Positions 17,129 to 26,499 are shown, numbered from the stretch's first letter. The stretch: 35,690 nt of DNA from an uncultured bacterium (GCA_905216195.1 CAJMSX010000039.1:1-35690); one strand, 5' to 3'. The notes: generated by a model from the letters alone, not told the origin. A program made the numbers and translations.

Positions 17129-17822
17129 CCGAACAACGCTCCCGGATATACCGAAGCATCAATTCAATTTCTTCCTCTACCGTCATATGACTATTGTCGA
17201 TCAAAACGGCATCTTCTGTCTTCTTCAAAGGAGCAATCTCCCGGTGTTCATCCAGATAATCCCGTTTTCTTACATTCTTTTCCACTTCCTGATAATCGAC
17301 CTTTTCTCCTTTTTCCGTTAATTCTTTATACCGGCGCTCCGCTCGGACTTCAGGAGAAGCCGTCATAAAAAATTTCACTTCAGCCTGGGGAAATACCACA
17401 CTGCCGATATCTCTTCCGTCCATGACTACACCTCCCTGCTTCCCCATTTCACGCTGCTGTTGAACCAGAAACTCCCGCACAAAACCTAAACCCGCTACCA
17501 AACTGACATTGGCGGAAACTTCCATGCCCCGGATCTCCTCTTCTACACATTCCCCGTTCAGATAGGTTTCATTACTCCCTTTGTCCGCATTATAATGAAA
17601 TCCGATATGTATTTTTTTCAAACAATCCCGGAGCTTTTCCTCCCCTATTGTACCGCCCTTCACCAAACCTCTGCGCATGGCTTCCAGCGTTACCGCCCTG
17701 TACATGGCTCCCGTGTCGATATAAGCATACCCCAACCGGGCTGCCAGCCGTTTGGCCACCGTACTCTTGCCCGTAGAGGAATGTCCATCCACAGCAATAA
17801 TCAATGCTTTACACTCTTCCAT
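17097..17822 (-). CDS. cmk: Cytidylate kinase
   Basis: Cmk phosphorylates CMP and dCMP to the diphosphates. The 241-residue protein has the P-loop GHSSTGKST near the N-terminus, the YIDTGAMYRAVT substrate motif, the DGRDIGSVVFPQA segment that binds CMP, and the arginine-rich lid region RAERRYKELTEKG. It is the first gene of the cluster with ispH and pfkA, an arrangement that is common in Bacteroidales. The start at 17822 gives the usual N-terminus. A good -7 box lies only about 10 bases upstream of the ATG, implying a very short or absent leader. Confidence 0.95.
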   Translation of the reverse strand: MEECKALIIAVDGHSSTGKSTVAKRLAARLGYAYIDTGAMYRAVTLEAMRRGLVKGGTIGEEKLRDCLKKIHIGFHYNADKGSNETYLNGECVEEEIRGMEVSANVSLVAGLGFVREFLVQQQREMGKQGGVVMDGRDIGSVVFPQAEVKFFMTASPEVRAERRYKELTEKGEKVDYQEVEKNVRKRDYLDEHREIAPLKKTEDAVLIDNSHMTVEEEIELMLRYIRERCSGEEKDAGRNR

Positions 17823-17830
17823 AATCTTTG

Positions 17831-17838
17831 CAAAGATA
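17831..17838 (-). promoter_or_regulatory. Candidate -7 box of the cmk operon
   Basis: Minus strand TATCTTTG is a perfect TAnnTTTG. The ATG of cmk at 17822 starts 8 bases beyond its last base, so the transcript would have a leader of only a few bases. No clear -33 TTG is present at 19-21 bases. Confidence 0.5.
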
Positions 17839-18140
17839 CAACATTTTTAATAATCTCTCCCTACCCCCACTCGTAACGCCATCAAAATTAATGCAAACGT
17901 TTCAATCCGCCAACCTCTTTCCGAATATTTTAAATAAGCAAATCTCCGCTAGCCCGACCTATCTCTCAATTCACTCTTACCACTCTCCGCTAAAAAGAAT
18001 AGCGATGACAAAATACGTCCAGGTTTCATTTTTCAGAAGAAAACCGTACCTTCGTCTCCACTCGGAAAAAAGGTTTCCCGTAACTTTAAGAAACCGATTC
18101 TATTTTCAAACGTTAAACCACCTGATAAATTAAAAACAAT
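17839..18140. other. Intergenic region between divergent cmk and the M3 peptidase gene
   Basis: About 300 bases without a supportable gene. The cmk -7 box lies at its left edge. On the plus strand TACCTTCG near 18048-18055 is a one-mismatch -7 box that could serve the peptidase gene, with a leader of about 80 bases. No structured element was found. Confidence 0.5.
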
Positions 18141-20234
18141 ATGAGTACACCATCCGACATAACTCCTTCTGCCGGCAATTGTAATCCTTTACTGGAAAAT
18201 TTTACAACTCCGCATGCTACGCCTCCCTTCGACCGGATTAAAAATGCCGATTACGAACCGGCATTCCTCGAAGCCATTCGGACAGCAAAAGAAGAAATCG
18301 AAGCTATCGCCTATTCTTCCGACCGTCCCGATTTCTATAATACCATAGCTGCTTTAGATGAGGCCGGTGAAAAACTGGATATCGTAACATCCGTCTTTTT
18401 TAACCTCAATTCCGCCTGTACCAACGAAGAAATGCAAGAGATCGCCCAACGTATATCACCTCAACTCACCGAATTCAGTAACGAAGTATACAGGAACCGG
18501 CCCCTTTTCGACCGAATTAAACGAATATACGAAAACCGGCATTCTCTCTCCTTAACTCCGGAACAAGGTACGCTATTGGAAGATACCTGGAAATCTTTTA
18601 TTAAAGGCGGAGCCGATTTATGTGAGAATGACCAGAAACGGGTCGGGGAAATTTCAATGGAATTGTCGACCCTGGGATTAAAGTTCGAAGAAAATTTACT
18701 TGCCGAAACTCACGATTTCGAATTACACCTTACCGACGAAAAGGATCTATCCGGCCTTCCGGAAAGCGCCCGGGAAGCTGCAGCATTAACCGCCCGGGAA
18801 AAAGGGAAAGAAGGATGGATTTTTACCTTGCAAGCCCCTAGTTACATCCCCTTTTTAAAATATGCGGATAAACCGGAATTACGTGAAAAAATGTTCCGCG
18901 CCTATCACTCGAGAAGCAACCGGGCCAACAAACATGATAATAGTGAAATCGTCCGGAAAATAACAAGCCTGCGACTGGAAAAAGCCCTACTGCTGGGTTA
19001 TAAAAACTTTGCTGAATACGTACTTACGGATCGGATGGCTCAATCTCCCGAAGAAGTAAATACCTTTTTAGATCAATTATTCGAAGCCTCCCATCCGTAT
19101 GCCCTGAAAGAAAAAAAAGAAGTGGAAAAATTCGCCCGGGAGAAAGGATGGGAACACGAACTGCAACGCTGGGACTGGGCTTATTATTCCAACAAATTAA
19201 AACAGGAAAAATACGCTCTGGACGACGAAATGCTGAAGCCTTATTTCCAACTCGAAAACGTACAACAAGGGGTTTTCGGACTAGCAAAAACCCTCTACGG
19301 ATTATCGTTTAAAGAAGTATACGACATTCCGAAATATCATGAAGATGTCCAAACCTTCGAGGTATACGACCCAGACGGATCGTTTCTGGCCGTTTTGTAT
19401 ACCGATTTTTTCCCCCGGGAAAATAAAAACGGCGGAGCCTGGATGACCGAATTCCGTTCCCAGTATAAACACAACGGGCGGGACGTCCGGCCTTTGGTAT
19501 CCCTGGTTATGAATTTCACCAAACCCACCGATGAGAAACCTTCCTTACTGACATTCAACGAAGTAACTACTTTTTTACACGAGTTCGGCCATGCTCTGCA
19601 CGGCATGCTTTCCCGGAACACTTACCGTTCGACCGGAGGAACCCACGTCTACAGGGATTTTGTAGAACTTCCTTCCCAAATTATGGAAAACTGGGCCCTG
19701 GAAAAAGAATGGCTGGATCAATGGGCCGTGCATTACCGAACCGGGGAGAAAATCCCTCAGGAGTATATTGAAAGAATACGGGAAACGGCCAATTTTCAAA
19801 GCGGGTCTCTCAGCGACCGACAACTCAGTTTCGGAATGCTGGATATGGCCTGGCATACCATTACGTCTCCCGTAACCGTTCCCATAACCGATTTCGAAAA
19901 TGAAGCCATGAGAAAAACGGAAATATTTCCACCCGTCAAAGGAAGCTGTTTTTCAACGACCTTCAGCCACATCTTCGGAGGAGGATATGCCGCAGGATAT
20001 TATAGCTATAAATGGGCGGAAGTACTGGATGCCGACGCTTTCTCCGTCTTTAAAGAAAACGGTATTTTCGATATTCCGACCGCTACCGCATTCCGGGAAA
20101 ACATTCTGGAAAAAGGAGGTTCCGAACACCCGATGACTCTGTATATCCGTTTCCGGGGCCATAAACCCGGCATCGATGCCCTGCTGGAAAGAAGCGGATT
20201 AAAAGAAAAAAAGGCTCCTCCCGAATGCCTCTGA
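18141..20234 (+). CDS. dcp: M3 family metallopeptidase (peptidyl-dipeptidase Dcp type)
   Basis: This zinc peptidase of 697 residues belongs to family M3 (oligopeptidase A / dipeptidyl carboxypeptidase). The metal site is HEFGH starting at residue 480 (TFLHEFGHALHGML), with the third ligand probably Glu509 in FVELPSQIMENW. The N-terminal helical part (NPLLENFTTPHATPPFDRI) is typical of Dcp proteins. No signal peptide is evident at the N-terminus, so a cytoplasmic enzyme that removes C-terminal dipeptides from oligopeptides is most likely. Some Bacteroidales homologues are exported. It is a single gene, ending in a bidirectional terminator with the ferredoxin gene. Dcp rather than OpdA is favoured by overall sequence, but not proven. 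Confidence 0.9.
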   Translation: MSTPSDITPSAGNCNPLLENFTTPHATPPFDRIKNADYEPAFLEAIRTAKEEIEAIAYSSDRPDFYNTIAALDEAGEKLDIVTSVFFNLNSACTNEEMQEIAQRISPQLTEFSNEVYRNRPLFDRIKRIYENRHSLSLTPEQGTLLEDTWKSFIKGGADLCENDQKRVGEISMELSTLGLKFEENLLAETHDFELHLTDEKDLSGLPESAREAAALTAREKGKEGWIFTLQAPSYIPFLKYADKPELREKMFRAYHSRSNRANKHDNSEIVRKITSLRLEKALLLGYKNFAEYVLTDRMAQSPEEVNTFLDQLFEASHPYALKEKKEVEKFAREKGWEHELQRWDWAYYSNKLKQEKYALDDEMLKPYFQLENVQQGVFGLAKTLYGLSFKEVYDIPKYHEDVQTFEVYDPDGSFLAVLYTDFFPRENKNGGAWMTEFRSQYKHNGRDVRPLVSLVMNFTKPTDEKPSLLTFNEVTTFLHEFGHALHGMLSRNTYRSTGGTHVYRDFVELPSQIMENWALEKEWLDQWAVHYRTGEKIPQEYIERIRETANFQSGSLSDRQLSFGMLDMAWHTITSPVTVPITDFENEAMRKTEIFPPVKGSCFSTTFSHIFGGGYAAGYYSYKWAEVLDADAFSVFKENGIFDIPTATAFRENILEKGGSEHPMTLYIRFRGHKPGIDALLERSGLKEKKAPPECL

Positions 20235-20244
20235 TTTCTGTGGT

Positions 20245-20285
20245 GTGAAAAGGGTACGGCAAAAAAGAACACGTACCCTTTTCAC
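20245..20285. terminator. Bidirectional terminator between the M3 peptidase and ferredoxin genes
   Basis: A perfect 14-bp inverted repeat (GTGAAAAGGGTACG / CGTACCCTTTTCAC) with a 13-nt loop fills the gap between two convergent stop codons (20234 and 20286). The A-rich and T-rich stem edges suit termination on either strand. Confidence 0.8.
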
Positions 20286-21068
20286 TTATATAAACAATTC
20301 CGCTTCTTTAGGCGTACTGCATTTTTCAAACAACAGATCCGTATAGGGAGTATAAAATAGACGGGCTTGCCAAGGACATCCCTTTACACAAGCGCAACAT
20401 TTGATACAACGTTCGGAATCGCTGAGCAACTCATTTCCTGGCCGGATGGCGCCCACCGGACAAATTTCCGCACAATAACCGCATCCGTTGCACAAATCCG
20501 CCAAGGTTGTCGGTGCCATCGGTGTCTTAACTCCTTTCTGCTTATAGGGATAATTACCTTTCACCTTCAATGCCGGCAAAGGCCCTTCCTCCTGTATAGT
20601 CCTCAGTTTATTCACCGCTTGTCGGGCCAGTCGTCCGGCTATTTGCAGATCCCGGGCATCGGGACGCCCCGCCGCTATAGGTTTATCCGCCCGGCTATAA
20701 GAATGTTCCCCTATAAACGCTCCGGCTGCCACAACCGGGAAACCGGCTTTTTCTGCATAATCCTTCAATTCCAGCAAAGCATCTTCATAATCCCGGTTGC
20801 CGTATAACACCGCTAAAATAGCCGTACAATGTTCTCCTCTCACCTGCTGCAAACGCTCCATAGCCGTTTCCGCAACCCTTCCCCCGTACACCGGAACGGC
20901 TATCACCACCAAGCGGTTCTGTATGAATAGCGGAACTCCGGGAGTCTGATAGGTAAGATCCGTTTCCGTTAACGGGCCGATTCCACAATTTTTCCCTATA
21001 CTTTCCGCTATTTTTTTCGAAGTACGTGTAGGTGAAAAATACACCAAATGAGTCCCTGGGTAAATCAT
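20286..21068 (-). CDS. EFR1-type flavodoxin/ferredoxin fusion protein
   Basis: This is a 260-residue two-domain electron carrier. The N-terminal half is flavodoxin-like: LVYFSPTRTSKKIAESIG is the FMN phosphate loop, and VVIAVPVYGGR is the second flavin loop. The C-terminal third is a 2[4Fe-4S] ferredoxin with Cys at 193, 196, 199, 203 and 221, 224, 227, 231. That combination is the EFR1 family found in anaerobes. Translation from the Met at 21068 gives the domain start expected; the longer frame to 21140 runs into the divergent promoter region and is not used here. The redox partner is not visible. It is divergent from the MATE gene. Confidence 0.88.
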   Translation of the reverse strand: MIYPGTHLVYFSPTRTSKKIAESIGKNCGIGPLTETDLTYQTPGVPLFIQNRLVVIAVPVYGGRVAETAMERLQQVRGEHCTAILAVLYGNRDYEDALLELKDYAEKAGFPVVAAGAFIGEHSYSRADKPIAAGRPDARDLQIAGRLARQAVNKLRTIQEEGPLPALKVKGNYPYKQKGVKTPMAPTTLADLCNGCGYCAEICPVGAIRPGNELLSDSERCIKCCACVKGCPWQARLFYTPYTDLLFEKCSTPKEAELFI

Positions 21069-21092
21069 AATGGAAAAATTTAAAAAATAAAA

Positions 21093-21124
21093 TTCGGTAA
21101 AAACGGATAAAAATAGTAATTTTG
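21093..21124 (+). promoter_or_regulatory. MATE gene promoter
   Basis: Plus strand TTCG (21093-21096), 20 bases, then TAATTTTG (21117-21124) fits the Bacteroides promoter with one mismatch in the -33 element. It includes the TTG codon at 21122, so translation must begin further downstream. Confidence 0.6.
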
Positions 21125-21166
21125 TTCCATATCTCAGCATTAAACCGAAAATTTCAGACAGGCTCA

Positions 21167-22531
21167 GTGACCGATACCAAAATCATACCTCTTTTACCCG
21201 AGAATATGCTGAAACAATTATTTTCCTACTCGTTTCCGGCGATTCTCAGCATGCTGGTCGCCTCGCTTTGTAATATTACGGATCGTTTGTTTATCGGCGA
21301 AACCCAGGGAACTCTTGCTCTGGCCGGATTAGCCCTTACTTTGCCCCTGATGGTATTATTGACGGCTGTTGGTTCCCTCATCGGTACAGGAGCTTCTATA
21401 CTATTGGCCCGACTACGCATGCCGGCCGACAAGAAAGAGGCGGAACGGATTTTGGGAAATACCCTGATAGGAACCGTCGGTATTTCCTTATTACTTATTT
21501 ATCTGCTGTCCGTTTTTCAAAAAGAAATACTCTTCCTACTAGGAGGACGTAAACAAACCATCGCTTATGCAGCCTGTTATTTGTATATTGCAGTCCCGGG
21601 CAGTATATTTACTCATCTCTCCGTAGGGCTTTCCAATTGCATGAGAGCCTGTGGCCAAGCCCGTAAAGCCGCTTCTATTCTCCTCGGAGGAATAACGGCC
21701 AACCTCTTCCTGAACGGTATCTTAGCTTATTCGGGAAAAATATCCATCGAAAACTGCGCAAGAACCACTGTAGTATCTATGTTTCTTTGTACCATACCCA
21801 TCCTTCTGCATTTTACCGGACACCAGATGAACTTCCGATTCCCGAATTCCGGTCTTTATCCTTCTCTCTCTTCGTTCTGGAAAATTATACGTACAGGATT
21901 AACTCCTTTCTTTATGAATATGACCATTTGTACCGTCAGCATCATCATAAACAATTATTTAGTAATACACGGAGGATACAGGGCTATCGGAGCTTTCGGA
22001 ATCATCAGCAGCTACACCATTCCCCTGATGATGATGCTTGCGGGTTTTTGTCAGGGAATGCGTATTTTGATCCGCTACAGGGATATCCCCGATAAATTCG
22101 CTTTATTGCGAAAAACCCTTATGGTAGTGACCCTGCTCACTTGCAGCGGCTTGTTGACCGGAGAGTTACTGAGTCCTTATTTCATCGGATTTTTCACAAC
22201 GGACCCCGAAGTGACCCGAATGGCGACCTACGGTTTGCAAATCATTTTCTGCACTTTACCGATTTTAGGTTTTCAGTTCGTTATCGCCGGATTTTTCCAA
22301 TCCCTGGATAAAACCCGAAAAGCTTTATTTATCAATATGTCCCGCCAATTCGTCTTTCTGATTCCCTCCCTGTTCATTTTTTCCGGTTTTTGGGGGATTA
22401 CCGGAATCTGGGCGGCTATCCCTTTTTCAGATTTGATGGCCACCGCCCTTACTGCTTTTTTTCTGTTATCCGAAAGGAAAAAATGGATTCGCCCCGGTTC
22501 CGAAGAAGCAAACCCGGTAAAAGTCCGGTAA
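21167..22531 (+). CDS. MATE family efflux transporter
   Basis: This multidrug and toxin extrusion pump has about 454 residues and twelve predicted membrane helices in two related halves. The N-terminal region KQLFSYSFPAILSMLVA followed by NITDRLFIG is typical of the bacterial NorM/DinF-like branch common in Bacteroidales. MATE pumps exchange cations (Na+ or H+) for organic compounds; the substrate cannot be predicted. Start choice: the frame extends back to TTG 21122, but that codon lies inside the -7 box. GTG at 21167 or ATG at 21206 are the real candidates, and GTG gives the usual short cytoplasmic N-terminus. It converges on the LytTR gene with only 8 bases between stops and no terminator. 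Confidence 0.88.
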   Translation: MTDTKIIPLLPENMLKQLFSYSFPAILSMLVASLCNITDRLFIGETQGTLALAGLALTLPLMVLLTAVGSLIGTGASILLARLRMPADKKEAERILGNTLIGTVGISLLLIYLLSVFQKEILFLLGGRKQTIAYAACYLYIAVPGSIFTHLSVGLSNCMRACGQARKAASILLGGITANLFLNGILAYSGKISIENCARTTVVSMFLCTIPILLHFTGHQMNFRFPNSGLYPSLSSFWKIIRTGLTPFFMNMTICTVSIIINNYLVIHGGYRAIGAFGIISSYTIPLMMMLAGFCQGMRILIRYRDIPDKFALLRKTLMVVTLLTCSGLLTGELLSPYFIGFFTTDPEVTRMATYGLQIIFCTLPILGFQFVIAGFFQSLDKTRKALFINMSRQFVFLIPSLFIFSGFWGITGIWAAIPFSDLMATALTAFFLLSERKKWIRPGSEEANPVKVR

Positions 22532-22539
22532 CGGAAAAG

Positions 22540-23253
22540 TTATTTTATTCCCCTATCACTCAAAAAAGCCATAAATTTATCTTTATAGGAATCGGAAACC
22601 GGAATATATTCCTTCCCGAAAACAATCCGATTCCGTTCAATGATTTTAATTTTTTGCATTTGTACGATATATGAACGATGCACCCGGAGAAATTGGCGGG
22701 AGGGCAACAATTCTTCCAAAGATTTCAGGCTCATCAGAGACAGTAAAGGACGGGACTCCCCTTCGAGATAAATTTTAACATAATCCTTCAAGCCTTCGAT
22801 GTAAAGAATATGCTGCAAATCGACCTGCACCAACTTGTAATCCGTCTTTACGAATATACTCCTCAACTCCCCCGAATTTTCCGTTTGTTTCTGCATTTCA
22901 TACCATTGCAAAGCCTTGTTAGCCGCCTGCAAAAAATCAGGATAACTGATCGGTTTCAACAAATAATCCAACGCATTGACCCGGTAGCTGTCGACGGCAT
23001 ATTGTTCGAAAGCCGTAGTAAACACTATCCGCGTTTTATTACCGACAATTTTGGAAAATTCCATACCGTCCAAATCCGGCATTTGAATGTCCAGAAACAA
23101 AAGATCGGTACACCTCCCGGAAAGCTCCCGCATCGCAAGCAATGCGCTGGAAAATTTTCCACAGAGGGTAAGAAAAGGCGTTTTAACGACATAGCTCTCC
23201 ATCAAATCCAAAGCCAAAGGCTCATCATCGATAATACAACAATTCAGGTTCAT
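22540..23253 (-). CDS. LytTR family response regulator
   Basis: This 237-residue transcription regulator has a receiver domain at about 1-120 (acidic pocket Asp9-Asp10, phosphoacceptor Asp55 in LLFLDIQMPD, Thr79-Thr80, Lys100 in LLKPI). A LytTR DNA-binding domain covers about 130-235 (FVKTDYKLVQVDL, IEGLKDYVKIYL, FLRVHRSYIVQ). The layout is normal for the AgrA/LytR/AlgR family. It is 12 bases downstream of the histidine kinase gene and pairs with it. Both follow an ABC efflux operon on the same strand, so regulation of that operon is the natural guess, but no target site has been found. Confidence 0.92.
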   Translation of the reverse strand: MNLNCCIIDDEPLALDLMESYVVKTPFLTLCGKFSSALLAMRELSGRCTDLLFLDIQMPDLDGMEFSKIVGNKTRIVFTTAFEQYAVDSYRVNALDYLLKPISYPDFLQAANKALQWYEMQKQTENSGELRSIFVKTDYKLVQVDLQHILYIEGLKDYVKIYLEGESRPLLSLMSLKSLEELLPSRQFLRVHRSYIVQMQKIKIIERNRIVFGKEYIPVSDSYKDKFMAFLSDRGIK

Positions 23254-23265
23254 TTTTTCCTAATT

Positions 23266-24300
23266 TTACTCATACTGTAAGCGAAGTTCGGCCACATATT
23301 CCTCTCCTTCTTTTCCGGCTTTCAGGGAATAATGCCCGGCATACAACAACTCCAACCTCTTCCGGAGATTTTCCAGGCCGATGCCCGAGCCGCTTTTATC
23401 CTGGACGGTTTTAGGGAAATAACTGTTACGGGTACGGCAGATGAGTTCTTTCCCTTCACCGGTATGAAGTTCGATATGAATATAGGATGTCTCTAAGGGA
23501 CTGCAACCGTGCTTAAAAGCATTCTCGATCAAGGTAATGAACAAGAGAGGAGCAATGTCAGGATTGCTTTCAGCATCAATATCCGTTTCCAAACGAACAT
23601 GCCCCGGAAGCCGGATTTTCATCAACGCGATATAATTGTTGATAAACTCGATTTCCTTCATCAAAGGCACGAAATTCAAATTGTTTTCATACAATACATA
23701 ACGCAATAACCGGCTTAGGTCGTGAACGGCATGCTGAGCTTTTTCCGGACTGATGGATATCAGGGAGTAAATATTATTCAGCGTATTAAACAGGAAATGA
23801 GGGTTCAATTGATTTTTCAGATTTTTTAACTCGGCTTCCGTTCTCCGCTTTTCGGATTCTTTTCGCTCCCCCTCGGTTCGATACCAATTTCCCGTCATTT
23901 TAATAGCAACACTTAATCCGGCGATCAATCCCATCAACATAAAATCCCGGGAAAAAGTCATATATTTCGGAGGATGAGGCCGAAAAGCCTCATTTCCCTG
24001 AACGAAATGAATAAAATGAAAGTGTAACCAGGCATCCAAAGCAAAGCACATCGAAATGATTATACCGATATTCAAAAGGAGAAAATAAAAAAGCCTTTTA
24101 CGGAAAAGTATACGATCGATCAACCAAAAATAATTGACGTAAAATACAATCATAAAAGCCAGCGGAACAAACATATAGCCCATATACCACGTAAACTGGA
24201 GAGGACTTCCTTCTTTGGTAAAAAAGAAAGGAAAACCGAACATGATTCCCCATCCGATGACGTGAATCAACACTTCCAGTATTTTTTTGTTATTTTTCAT
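23266..24300 (-). CDS. LytS/YehU-type sensor histidine kinase
   Basis: The protein is 344 residues. Four hydrophobic segments lie at about 8-27, 38-60, 70-98 and 118-135, with hardly any periplasmic domain. A short coil leads to the His_kinase domain: NQLNPHFLFNTLNNIY with phosphorylated His168. The ATP-binding part has ENAFKHG and GSGIGLENLRKRL. Small sensor loops of this kind usually perceive signals inside or next to the membrane rather than in the periplasm. It is encoded directly before its LytTR partner and 114 bases after the ABC permease. A weak TAAGTTTG box at 24369-24376 may give it a separate promoter. Confidence 0.92.
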   Translation of the reverse strand: MKNNKKILEVLIHVIGWGIMFGFPFFFTKEGSPLQFTWYMGYMFVPLAFMIVFYVNYFWLIDRILFRKRLFYFLLLNIGIIISMCFALDAWLHFHFIHFVQGNEAFRPHPPKYMTFSRDFMLMGLIAGLSVAIKMTGNWYRTEGERKESEKRRTEAELKNLKNQLNPHFLFNTLNNIYSLISISPEKAQHAVHDLSRLLRYVLYENNLNFVPLMKEIEFINNYIALMKIRLPGHVRLETDIDAESNPDIAPLLFITLIENAFKHGCSPLETSYIHIELHTGEGKELICRTRNSYFPKTVQDKSGSGIGLENLRKRLELLYAGHYSLKAGKEGEEYVAELRLQYE

Positions 24301-24368
24301 ATATGCTCTCCTCCCTGCGGACGATCGATTTCCGGTAACTTTTAATCTACCCTCCGGTTTTAAGTAAA

Positions 24369-24376
24369 CAAACTTA
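24369..24376 (-). promoter_or_regulatory. Possible -7 box upstream of the two-component genes
   Basis: Minus strand TAAGTTTG fits TAnnTTTG in the 114-base gap between the permease and the kinase, about 70 bases before the kinase ATG. The -33 element is not evident. It may allow expression of the kinase and regulator independently of the efflux genes. Confidence 0.35.
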
Positions 24377-24414
24377 ATTATAAATCTTCAGATTAACCTC
24401 CTGTTTCTTCAAAA

Positions 24415-25635
24415 TTATTCATACCTTATCGCTTCGATAGGATCCAAACCGGAAGCTTTTTGTGCAGGATACCAACCGAAAAAAATGCCCGTCACCGTAC
24501 ACACGACAAAGGAAAGAATAACCGAATATAACTGAACGTACACCGGCCAGCCGGCCAACCATTTTACGACCCAGGCGGCGCCTATTCCGAAAACGACGCC
24601 GATAATTCCTCCGGTAACACTGATCAGAATAGCTTCGATCAGAAACTGGGCCAAAATGTCTCGTCCTTTAGCTCCGATAGACATTCGTAAGCCGATTTCC
24701 CGAGTGCGCTCCGTTACAGAAACATACATAATATTCATTATTCCTATTCCGCCTACCAGCAAAGAGATTCCTGCTATACAAGCCAGCAACATGGTCATCA
24801 TATCCGTGGTAGAATTCATCATGGTACTCAGTTCTTGTTGCGAACGGATATTGAAATCGTCTTCATCTCCTGCTTGCAATTTGTGATTACGACGCAAAAT
24901 ACTGTTAATTTCTTCTTCCGCCTCTTCCGTCAGTTTTTCCGACACGGCCGAGCAGAATATACTTTGTAAATGGGTGATGGCCAGAACCCGTTTCTGGATG
25001 GTAGTATAAGGTGCTAAAATCAGGTCGTCCTGGTCCATCCCCATACTGTTGTATCCTTTTGAGGTAAGCACTCCGATCACCCGGAAAGGAATTTTTCCGA
25101 ACCGGATGATTTTTCCCACAGGGTCTTCCCCGTTCGTGAAAAGATTGTCGACTATCGTCTTTCCGATAACGCATACTTTGGCTGAACTCACCATATCCTG
25201 TTCGGCGAACATTTCTCCCTGAGCCAGGGAATATTTCCGGATTTCCATGTATTCGGGGCTGACTCCATATACGGTCGTCGGGTAATTATTAGCTCCGTAT
25301 ATCGCTTGTCCTCCGCTACTTACCGACGGAGAGGAAGCGGACACATACCGGGTCTCGTCGACAATAGAACGGTAATCCTCCAGTTTGAGGCTTTGCATAT
25401 CGGCTGCATCCAGACGGACTCCTCCCCGCCTGTCCGCTCCGGGATGGATCATAATCATATTGGATCCCATCTCGGCAATCTGTGCCCGTATGCTTCTTTT
25501 AGATCCCTGGCCGATAGCCAGCATAGTGATCACGGAAGCTACTCCGATGATGATTCCCAACATCGTAAGAAATCCCCGCATTTTATTATTTCCCAAAGCC
25601 CGTACCGCTATTCGGAACAAATTCGTAAAATTCAT
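24415..25635 (-). CDS. MacB-like ABC transporter permease
   Basis: The 406-residue permease has the MacB topology. A first membrane helix follows the amphipathic RIAVRALGNNKMRGFLTMLG start. A large periplasmic (MacB_PCD) domain spans about 50-275. Three C-terminal helices lie in the FtsX domain, with the conserved GIGIMNIMYVSVTERTREIG and GAKGRDI segments. In E. coli the ATPase and permease are one protein; here they are separate, as is usual in Bacteroidota. With the adaptor and TolC encoded upstream, it should form a mechanotransmission-type exporter for peptides, macrolides or lipidated molecules. The substrate is not known. It lies 79 bases after the ATPase gene. Confidence 0.9.
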   Translation of the reverse strand: MNFTNLFRIAVRALGNNKMRGFLTMLGIIIGVASVITMLAIGQGSKRSIRAQIAEMGSNMIMIHPGADRRGGVRLDAADMQSLKLEDYRSIVDETRYVSASSPSVSSGGQAIYGANNYPTTVYGVSPEYMEIRKYSLAQGEMFAEQDMVSSAKVCVIGKTIVDNLFTNGEDPVGKIIRFGKIPFRVIGVLTSKGYNSMGMDQDDLILAPYTTIQKRVLAITHLQSIFCSAVSEKLTEEAEEEINSILRRNHKLQAGDEDDFNIRSQQELSTMMNSTTDMMTMLLACIAGISLLVGGIGIMNIMYVSVTERTREIGLRMSIGAKGRDILAQFLIEAILISVTGGIIGVVFGIGAAWVVKWLAGWPVYVQLYSVILSFVVCTVTGIFFGWYPAQKASGLDPIEAIRYE

Positions 25636-25714
25636 TTTATTCTATTTTTAAGGTTTGCTTTCCGCGTTTTTTCCCCTTTTTCCTATCTTCCTCTACCTTT
25701 CCGTTTCTTCTTCC

Positions 25715-26455
25715 CTATTCCTTAGCTTTCGGCATACTTGCCAAGGTTTCCCTCGCCGAAGCAATATGGGAATTCTGGGTATCCTGAACCACATGACCGT
25801 CTTTCAGTACAATCGTCCGGCTACTGTAAGCCGACAATTCAGGATTATGGGTGACGAAAACGATGGTCCGGCCTTTGGTATAAAACTCCTGAAATAAACA
25901 CAGAATCTCGAAGGAAGTACGCGTATCCAGATTTCCCGTCGCTTCATCTGCCAAAATCAATACAGGATCGTTTACCAAAGCCCGGGCAATGGCTACCCGC
26001 TGCTGCTGCCCGCCCGACATTTGATTGGATTTGTGATACAACCGGTCGCTAAGTCCCACTGCCCGAAGCGCCTCCACAGCCAAACGCTCCCGTTCCCGGG
26101 CGGAAACAGCGGAATTATACATCAAAGGCAGTTGGACATTCTCTAAGGCCGTCGTTTTGGGCAACAGATTATAAGACTGAAATACAAATCCGATCTTATG
26201 ATTTCTTAATTCTGCCCGTTCGTTTTTTCCCATCCGGCGAGCCGAACAGCCATCCAGCCAATATTCTCCAGAAGTCGGAGTATCCAGGCATCCTAACAGA
26301 TTCAACAGGGTCGATTTTCCGGAACCGCTCGATCCCATAATCGTTACAAATTCGCCGGGCCGTATGGTAAACGATACTCCCCTCAAAGCATGTACCACTT
26401 CACTTCCTACCTGAAAGTCGCGCCTGATGTCTTTTAACTCTATAATTGCATTCAT
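25715..26455 (-). CDS. ABC transporter ATP-binding protein (MacB/LolD type)
   Basis: The ATPase is 246 residues. Walker A is GSSGSGKST at 41-49, the Q-loop lies in GFVFQSYNLLP, the signature is MSGGQQQR near 146-153, and Walker B is LILADEATGNLD near 167-178. The switch His is in FVTHNPE. It belongs to the LolD/MacB-ATPase group, recognisable from the conserved CLDTPTSGEYWLDG stretch and short length. It powers the permease encoded next (24415-25635) and is 44 bases after the adaptor gene. The C-terminus has a short extension ending MPKAKE. Confidence 0.92.
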   Translation of the reverse strand: MNAIIELKDIRRDFQVGSEVVHALRGVSFTIRPGEFVTIMGSSGSGKSTLLNLLGCLDTPTSGEYWLDGCSARRMGKNERAELRNHKIGFVFQSYNLLPKTTALENVQLPLMYNSAVSARERERLAVEALRAVGLSDRLYHKSNQMSGGQQQRVAIARALVNDPVLILADEATGNLDTRTSFEILCLFQEFYTKGRTIVFVTHNPELSAYSSRTIVLKDGHVVQDTQNSHIASARETLASMPKAKE

Positions 26456-26499
26456 TTGTCCGCCTTCAAAATGTTCTTTCCTTTTTCCGCTATTACTCT

